A stretch of DNA of 47,469 nt from Chromatiales bacterium (GTDB taxonomy: Bacteria; Pseudomonadota; Gammaproteobacteria; JAGRCI01), in assembly GCA_020445565.1 (NCBI GenBank), contig JAGRGI010000005.1, positions 1 through 47,469 on the forward strand, in the 5' to 3' direction. The first letter of the stretch is position 1. Every line of letters starts with the position of its first letter. Under the pieces are notes generated by a model. It was not told the DNA's origin and made no database searches. It was given only the letters and a program-made list of their open reading frames with translations. Shown here in pieces: positions 42,832 through 47,469 of the stretch. The translations under genes were made by a program, and so were the position numbers.

Positions 42832-44730
42832 TCAGGCGATTTCGCCGGGGTAGTCGGCCAGTCCCGGATCGTCGGTGACGCCGACCAGTTTGGGATGGTT
42901 GACCTTGGCGAGGCGGTAGACCTTGGTCTTGGGGTCGCGGTGTTTGAGGATGTGGTCGCGGGTGATGTCCCAGAGCAGGCGGCCGTCGGGGGTACGGTTG
43001 ACCTGAGCCCAGCCGGCGACGCGGTAGGTTTCGTCCGGGTCGATGGGGCTGCCATCGTCCAGGCGGGCGTCTTCGATGCGTTCGCCGAGTTTCTTGCGCG
43101 GGTAGATGGTGTAGTCCAGGCCGCCGACCCGCACCATGTCGCCGCCGGATTGCAGGTAGGGGTCCGGGTCGAACAGGTTGTCGGCGACGCCTTCGAGGAT
43201 GTCCAGCAGCTGCTTGCCGGTCATTTCGGAGACGTAGGTTTCGGCGTAGGTCATGGAGCTTTGGTTGACCACGTCGTCCATGGTGATCCAGTGGTCCTTG
43301 GGTACGCTGGTGCCCCAGCGCACGCCGGCGGACAGGGCCACGTGGGCGTCGTACTCCTCGCGCAGGGCATTGCACAAGACCTGGTCCCAGGAGCCCATGA
43401 AATTGCCACGCCGGTAGAGGGTCTGGCCGGCAATGGCGAGTTTCTCGGTGAGGATCTCGTCGAAGGTCTTGCCGGTGCGCTCCTTGTTGGTGTAGAGGGC
43501 CGGCACGCGGCTTTCCTTGATTTCCTTGTCGTAGACCTTGCTGCGCATGTGCTGGATGTAGGCGCTCATCTGCGGGTCCGCCGGCAGGCGGTTGGAGATG
43601 ACCGGCACCATGTTGTAATGGACACCACGCAGTTCGCCATCGGCGATATCCAGATCCATCACGCCGACGAACTTGGCGTTGGAACCGGCGTTGGTGACGT
43701 AGCACTTCTCCCCGTCGCCGTTCTTGACCACCACCGGCCTGGGCACGCCGTCGTGGGTGTGGCCGCCGAATATGGCGTTCAGACCGGGGATACGGCCGGC
43801 CATCTTGATGTCCACGTCCATGCCGTTATGCGATAGCAGCACGATGGCATCGGGCTTGTCTTCCTCGCGGATCTTCTCGGCCAGTTCGATGAGGTCGTCC
43901 TCGCGCAGGCCGAAGGACAGATCGGGGAAGAATTCCTGCGGATTGGCGTTGGCCATGCGCGGGAAGGCTTGACCGATCACGGCGATGCGGGCGCCGCCGG
44001 CCTCTTTGATGGTGTAGGGCTGGAAGGCGTGGCCGGTGTCTTCGCTGTACAGGCCCAGGCCGTTGTACTTCTCGACCAGCTCCATGTAATCGCCGCCGAA
44101 CATGGCCGATTCCTTCACGCGCACGTTCTGGCCGACGAAATCGCCCTTGAACAGGGCGACGTTGGAGAGCAGCTGTTCCTGGCTGTAGGTGAATTCCCAA
44201 TGGCCCACCATCACATCCACGCCGAGGATGTTGGAGGTTTCCACCATGTCCACGCCGCGGGTCCATAGCGAGGTGGCGGAGCCCTGCCAACTGTCGCCGC
44301 CGTCCAGGGTCAGTGTGTTCTGTCTGCCGCCGGCCTGCTCGCGCAGCAGGTCCAGCAGGGCCTTGAGGTGGGCGAAGCCACCGGTGGGGCCGTATTTTTT
44401 GGCGGCGTTTTCGAAGTCCAGGTAGGTGAAGGCGTAGGCTTCAGGGCTGCCCTCTGCGTAACCCATCTCCTTGAGCAGCTGCTTGCCGACGATATGGGGA
44501 GGCCGGCCGTAAGCGTCGCCAACGCCCAGATTGACGTTGGGCTCACGGAAGTAGGTGGGCAGGATCTGGCCGTGCACATCGGTAAAGTGCAGCAGGCGGA
44601 CGTTGCCCTTCATGGGGAGCTGGAACAGCGGGTCGGGTTTGCCGTCCTTGCTCAGGGCCAGACCCGGCAGCAGGCCGGAAGCGGCGGCGGCCCCGGCCAG
44701 TTTGATGAAATCGCGTCGTCTCATTGCCAT
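42832..44730 (-). CDS. soxB: thiosulfohydrolase SoxB
   Basis: SoxB removes the terminal sulfone group from SoxY-bound cysteine S-thiosulfonate as sulfate, in the periplasm, with a dimanganese centre. The start at 44730 (AAAGGAG upstream) gives a Tat signal MRRRDFIKLAGAAAASG within the first 20 residues. LLHFTDVHGQ, then LDGGDSWQGSA, VGHWEFTYS, LLSHNGMDVD and GGHTHDGVPRP are the metallophosphoesterase motifs. The C-terminal 5'-nucleotidase domain has GVRWGTSVPKDHWITMDDVV. 632 residues is on the long side for SoxB. It is the last gene of the operon, following a small cytochrome c by 19 bases. Confidence 0.96.
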   Translation of the reverse strand: MAMRRRDFIKLAGAAAASGLLPGLALSKDGKPDPLFQLPMKGNVRLLHFTDVHGQILPTYFREPNVNLGVGDAYGRPPHIVGKQLLKEMGYAEGSPEAYAFTYLDFENAAKKYGPTGGFAHLKALLDLLREQAGGRQNTLTLDGGDSWQGSATSLWTRGVDMVETSNILGVDVMVGHWEFTYSQEQLLSNVALFKGDFVGQNVRVKESAMFGGDYMELVEKYNGLGLYSEDTGHAFQPYTIKEAGGARIAVIGQAFPRMANANPQEFFPDLSFGLREDDLIELAEKIREEDKPDAIVLLSHNGMDVDIKMAGRIPGLNAIFGGHTHDGVPRPVVVKNGDGEKCYVTNAGSNAKFVGVMDLDIADGELRGVHYNMVPVISNRLPADPQMSAYIQHMRSKVYDKEIKESRVPALYTNKERTGKTFDEILTEKLAIAGQTLYRRGNFMGSWDQVLCNALREEYDAHVALSAGVRWGTSVPKDHWITMDDVVNQSSMTYAETYVSEMTGKQLLDILEGVADNLFDPDPYLQSGGDMVRVGGLDYTIYPRKKLGERIEDARLDDGSPIDPDETYRVAGWAQVNRTPDGRLLWDITRDHILKHRDPKTKVYRLAKVNHPKLVGVTDDPGLADYPGEIA

Positions 44731-44749
44731 GTCGGCGGCTCCTTTATGG

Positions 44750-45055
44750 TTATTGGCAACTCTGCGCGCTGTAGTAGGCGGCGAGGTTCTCGATGTCGGC
44801 ATCGCTCAAGGTGGCGACCATGGCCTTCATGGTGGGGTCGGGCCGTTCACCGGTCTTGTAAGCCTTGATGGCCTTGACCAGATAGGCCTCCTTCTGGCCC
44901 GCCAGATTGGGATACATGGGCACGTTGCTGTTGCCGGTGGCGCCATGACAGCCGGTGCAGGTGGCGGAGCGGGTCTTGCCGGCGGCGGCGTCGCCGGCCA
45001 GGGCAACCGATTGGCTGAGAAGCAGGGCGAAAGCGGAGACGACGACGGTTTTCAT
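44750..45055 (-). CDS. small monoheme class I cytochrome c
   Basis: A 101-residue periplasmic cytochrome: signal peptide [20 protein letters not shown], heme site Cys33-Thr-Gly-Cys-His37 in [14 protein letters not shown], and the axial Met in the [20 protein letters not shown] region. It is of the cytochrome c-553/c4-half type. ATG at 45055 follows AGGAGA. Lying between the DUF302 gene and soxB inside the sox operon, it is a likely electron acceptor from SoxAX or carrier to a terminal oxidase; this is inferred from position. Confidence 0.9.
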   Translation of the reverse strand: MKTVVVSAFALLLSQSVALAGDAAAGKTRSATCTGCHGATGNSNVPMYPNLAGQKEAYLVKAIKAYKTGERPDPTMKAMVATLSDADIENLAAYYSAQSCQ

Positions 45056-45099
45056 GGGAGTTCTCCTGAGGTGTTCTTTGGTGGATGCGTGTTTGTTGT

Positions 45100-45600
45100 T
45101 CACAGGTCGCCGGAGGCGCCGGCTTCCATGATCGATTTAATGGTGTCGCGCACGCGGATAGCCTTCTCGTGCAGGCTGTCGGGCAGATTGGCGGAGGCGA
45201 TGAACATGTCCAGGTTCATGGTGATCAGCCAGCGGCTGCCGTCCGGGTCTTCCAGCAGGGTGATGCGGCAGGGCAGATAGGCGGAAAAACTGGGGTTGAA
45301 GTCGATCATCGCCTTGGCGATGCGCGCGTCGCAGAACTGGAAGATCTCGATGCGCTTGGTCTCCAGGCCCATGGACTCCAGTTCCTTGTACAAAGGCTGA
45401 TGGGCCACCAGCTTGAAGTTGAGGTTGTTGGCGCGCAGTTTCATGGAATCGATGGCGTCGTCCATGCTCACGCCTTCGTCGATGGGTAGCTTGATGACGG
45501 TCTGGTCGATGTCCATTTGCGGGGCATCGGCGGCAAAAACTGGCGCAATCATCACGGCGAGCAGCAGCGTGATCAGCCGGAGAAAAGGAGTTTGCTTCAT
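45100..45600 (-). CDS. periplasmic DUF302 family protein
   Basis: A 166-residue exported protein (signal peptide [17 protein letters not shown]). The DUF302 pattern includes [20 protein letters not shown], then [20 protein letters not shown] and [15 protein letters not shown]. Two cysteines are conserved (FCDA and PCRI). DUF302 proteins are small dimers common beside sulfur-oxidation and redox genes but with no proven activity. It sits between soxA and the cytochrome c gene, 116 bases from soxA and 44 bases from the cytochrome start, in the same direction, so probably part of the sox operon. Confidence 0.88.
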   Translation of the reverse strand: MKQTPFLRLITLLLAVMIAPVFAADAPQMDIDQTVIKLPIDEGVSMDDAIDSMKLRANNLNFKLVAHQPLYKELESMGLETKRIEIFQFCDARIAKAMIDFNPSFSAYLPCRITLLEDPDGSRWLITMNLDMFIASANLPDSLHEKAIRVRDTIKSIMEAGASGDL

Positions 45601-45716
45601 GGTGTTACCCCTTGCAGCGGTCGGCGAAAAAAAGGTGGCGTCCCTGCCAAGCGAGTGGGAGTGAGCATCCCTGCCTAAGCAAGTGGTTGGAGATGCACCA
45701 ACCTGGCTGTGGGACT

Positions 45717-46496
45717 TCAGAATCGGACGCTGGGAGTCTCGATCTTCAGCCCGTTGCCGCGGGAATTGACATAGGTTTCCAGTGCGGTGTAGTCATCGCC
45801 GCCCTTGGTCAGTCCGTCTGCGCGGAATTGGCTGTAGCAACCCGAGAAGCGGCTTTGTGCACCGTTGATACGGCCGTTTTTCAGGCGATAGGTGGGGAAA
45901 CCGTTGGTCTGGCCTTGCGATAGGGTCTGGGCACGCAGATTGAGGCCGGAGTAAAAGTCGTGGCAGAGATTGCAGGACATGTCCAACTGGCCGGCGCGGG
46001 TGTGGTAGATCTCCTTGCCCTTTTCCCAGAAGGGTTTCATGGGCCCGTCGGTCTGTACGTTCACCGCCTCGCCATGGGCCCGGTTACGCACGAAGACCTC
46101 CAGGTCCAGGGCTTCGGCGCTGTCGTACTTCATGGGTTTGTTGCCCAGGTTGTCGGTCCAGCACTTGAGGATGCGTTGTTGCAGTGTCAGGGGTTTGCCC
46201 AGCTTTGCGTCAAAGGCGGGGTAGGTGGCCAAGTGTTTGGCGTCGAGCTCCTCGCCCTCCTCACCGTGGCAACCGCCACAGGTCTTGCCGTTGGCGCCGG
46301 CGGTGTTGAACATCTCCGCGCCTTTCTCCACTGCTGCCATGCCGGGGTTGAGGAACTCGTCGTCCTGCATTTCGCGAGTCTCGGCCTTCATGAACTCGTA
46401 GCCGGACTTGGGTTCGGCGAAGGCCAGCGTGGTCAGGCCCAGGGCGGTTGCCAGGGCGGTGCCGATCAGGGTCTTGCTCAGGGTCAGCTTTTTCAT
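45717..46496 (-). CDS. soxA: diheme cytochrome SoxA
   Basis: SoxA with SoxX forms the L-cysteine S-thiosulfotransferase that loads thiosulfate on SoxY. The 259 residues start with a Sec signal peptide ending LAFA. Two heme sites are present, CGGCH (73-77) and CNLCH (175-179), so this is the diheme type. Cys220 in RFSGCYSQFRADG is the active-site persulfide cysteine and heme ligand. The ATG at 46496 follows soxX by 11 bases; the longer open frame to 46982 runs through soxX out of phase and is not used. Confidence 0.96.
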   Translation of the reverse strand: MKKLTLSKTLIGTALATALGLTTLAFAEPKSGYEFMKAETREMQDDEFLNPGMAAVEKGAEMFNTAGANGKTCGGCHGEEGEELDAKHLATYPAFDAKLGKPLTLQQRILKCWTDNLGNKPMKYDSAEALDLEVFVRNRAHGEAVNVQTDGPMKPFWEKGKEIYHTRAGQLDMSCNLCHDFYSGLNLRAQTLSQGQTNGFPTYRLKNGRINGAQSRFSGCYSQFRADGLTKGGDDYTALETYVNSRGNGLKIETPSVRF

Positions 46497-46507
46497 GTGC
46501 GCGAGCC

Positions 46508-46966
46508 TCACTTCAAGGTCTTCAGGTAGGCCACTACGTCTTCCACTTCTTGCGCGGTGAGGACGGTCTTGCCGGCAAAGTCTTTGCTGACATGGGCCAG
46601 CTTGTCCGGATGTTTGTAGAAGCTCGGCATGAGGCTGCTGGGGTTGATTTGCTTGATGTCGACGATGCGCACGCGAAGCTGTGCCTCGTCGTAGCGGGAG
46701 CCAACACCTACCAGCGGCGGTGCCAGGGTGCCGTGGAATTCCTCTTCGGGGATGGGCATTTGATGACAGGCCAGGCAATTGCCCCGGGCCCGATCGATCG
46801 CCACTTTGCGACCGTTCTCCGGATCGCCCTTGAGCCCCCCCAGGGCCTTGGGAATGGCATAGTTGTCGACGCTCCAGTTCTGGTATGCCGTGCCTGCCTG
46901 GGTAGTGGTGGCGCACGCCACCGCACCGAGCGCTGCCAGCAGCGCCCGGCTTACGAGCTTGTTCAT
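46508..46966 (-). CDS. soxX: monoheme cytochrome SoxX
   Basis: The small SoxAX subunit, 152 residues, with a signal peptide ending TTQA. The heme site is Cys64-Leu-Ala-Cys-His68 in GNCLACHQMPIPEEEF, and Met113 in SSLMPSFY is the axial ligand. QINPSSLMPSFYK is typical of SoxX. ATG at 46966 has a very strong GGAGGAG seven bases upstream, unlike the open frame that continues to 47170 through soxZ. It accepts electrons from SoxA during sulfur-chain formation. Confidence 0.95.
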   Translation of the reverse strand: MNKLVSRALLAALGAVACATTTQAGTAYQNWSVDNYAIPKALGGLKGDPENGRKVAIDRARGNCLACHQMPIPEEEFHGTLAPPLVGVGSRYDEAQLRVRIVDIKQINPSSLMPSFYKHPDKLAHVSKDFAGKTVLTAQEVEDVVAYLKTLK

Positions 46967-47015
46967 GGTTGTACTCCTCCAAACGGGGCGGGTATTCCCG
47001 CCCCTGATAGTTTTT

Positions 47016-47324
47016 TTATCCGACAGCCGTTTCGTCGACGTCGGTTTCGCCCTTGTTGTCGGTCCAGGCAATTTTGACGTTGCCGCCCGAACCCTTGAAC
47101 TTGAAGCTGAGATAGGGGTTTTTGGAAACGCCGCCGCCCCAGTAGGCGGTGAGCACGCGTTTGCCGTCATGGTCGCAGGTCACTTCCTGGATGAAGTGCG
47201 CGGGGATCGCCTGACCGGTCTTTTTGTCCTTGCGCAGCCCGGTCTCCATGGGGTGGGTCATCAGGCACTTTACCGTGATTTCACCGTCTTTTTCTTTCGC
47301 GCGTACTTTGATGCTTTTAGCCAT
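47016..47324 (-). CDS. soxZ: sulfur carrier partner SoxZ
   Basis: A 102-residue immunoglobulin-like periplasmic protein that pairs with SoxY. KVRAKEKDGEITVKCLMTHP, then METGLRKDKKTGQAIPAHFI is the SoxZ signature, and FKFKGSGGNVKIAWTDNKGE closes it. It has no signal peptide, as usual: it is exported with SoxY. It starts 28 bases after the soxY stop with GGGAGAT upstream. Confidence 0.97.
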   Translation of the reverse strand: MAKSIKVRAKEKDGEITVKCLMTHPMETGLRKDKKTGQAIPAHFIQEVTCDHDGKRVLTAYWGGGVSKNPYLSFKFKGSGGNVKIAWTDNKGETDVDETAVG

Positions 47325-47352
47325 CTTGCTTATCTCCCGTTTCGTATCCGAC

Positions 47353-47469
47353 TCAGCCGCCGCAGCCGCCGATGGTGACCTTCACGCTCTTGCGAGCGCT
47401 GTACAGCTTGCCGCCGGACTTGACCACGGCAACCACGTCGCCGGTCTTGCCCATCTTGATGCGGGTGGA
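47353..47469 (-). CDS. soxY: SoxY, C-terminal 38 residues (cut by the window edge)
   Basis: The frame entering from the right edge ends KVTIGGCGG and stop at 47353. The terminal GGCGG swinging arm, whose cysteine carries the sulfur chain, is unmistakable for SoxY. The preceding KTGDVVAVVKSGGKLYSARK is the last strand pair of the SoxY domain. The start and Tat signal lie outside the window. It is too short for a typical ORF call. Confidence 0.93.
   Translation of the reverse strand, partial: STRIKMGKTGDVVAVVKSGGKLYSARKSVKVTIGGCGG

Overview
The window looks like chromosome from a sulfur-oxidising gammaproteobacterium, probably Chromatiales/Ectothiorhodospiraceae-like. The evidence is moderately high GC by eye, a Sox thiosulfate-oxidation operon with a diheme SoxA, the fimT-pilV-pilW-pilX-pilY1 minor-pilin operon order, PutP, SrkA, MoeA/MobB and LapG/LapD. 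No phage, IS element, plasmid function or CRISPR array was seen. Most long ORFs opposite real genes are high-GC antisense shadows.

Layout. (1) 1-3907, minus strand: purC, srkA, a small unknown gene, lutA and the 5' part of lutB (lactate oxidation; lutB runs off the left edge). (2) 4073-7211: an FMN-binding split-barrel protein, the Na+/proline symporter PutP, and a double cyclic-nucleotide-binding domain protein ending in a rhodanese. (3) 7222-13300: a SagB-type nitroreductase and a PQQ-type sugar dehydrogenase (minus strand) face a prolyl-4-hydroxylase/ATP-grasp fusion, a secreted protein with a VPLPA/PEP-CTERM-like tail, and a methyltransferase (plus strand). This is the least conventional part of the window. 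(4) 13609-18136: a YVTN beta-propeller protein, tRNA-Leu(CAA) with a good promoter, queA, and moeA-mobB. (5) 18392-25721: the type IV pilus minor-pilin operon, with a CRP/Vfr-like site and a weaker sigma-54-like site upstream. (6) 25778-31671: a DUF1801 protein, an isoprenylcysteine methyltransferase-like membrane protein, YedI, a 103-bp inverted-repeat element, a thioredoxin and a glutaredoxin converging tail to tail, a lytic transglycosylase and proS. (7) 31804-35807: lapG-lapD (c-di-GMP control of adhesin retention) and an outer-membrane beta-barrel protein. (8) 36006-40873, minus strand: a four-gene 2-oxoacid:ferredoxin oxidoreductase operon whose electron-transfer subunit is a GltD-like flavoprotein fused to ferredoxin clusters, followed by a retropepsin-like protease. 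(9) 41135-42732: a DUF1566 protein and a pentapeptide-repeat protein. (10) 42832-47469, minus strand: soxY(partial)-soxZ-soxX-soxA-DUF302-cytochrome c-soxB.

How the genes fit together. The Sox operon supplies electrons from thiosulfate. The oxidoreductase operon links 2-oxoacids, low-potential electrons and possibly NAD(P)H. LutA/LutB would allow lactate use. The pilus and Lap genes handle surface attachment. No soxCD is visible, but the operon is cut at the edge, so its absence from the genome cannot be concluded. The best candidates for something undescribed are the hydroxylase/ATP-grasp fusion at 10079-11656 and the inverted-repeat element at 28237-28339.
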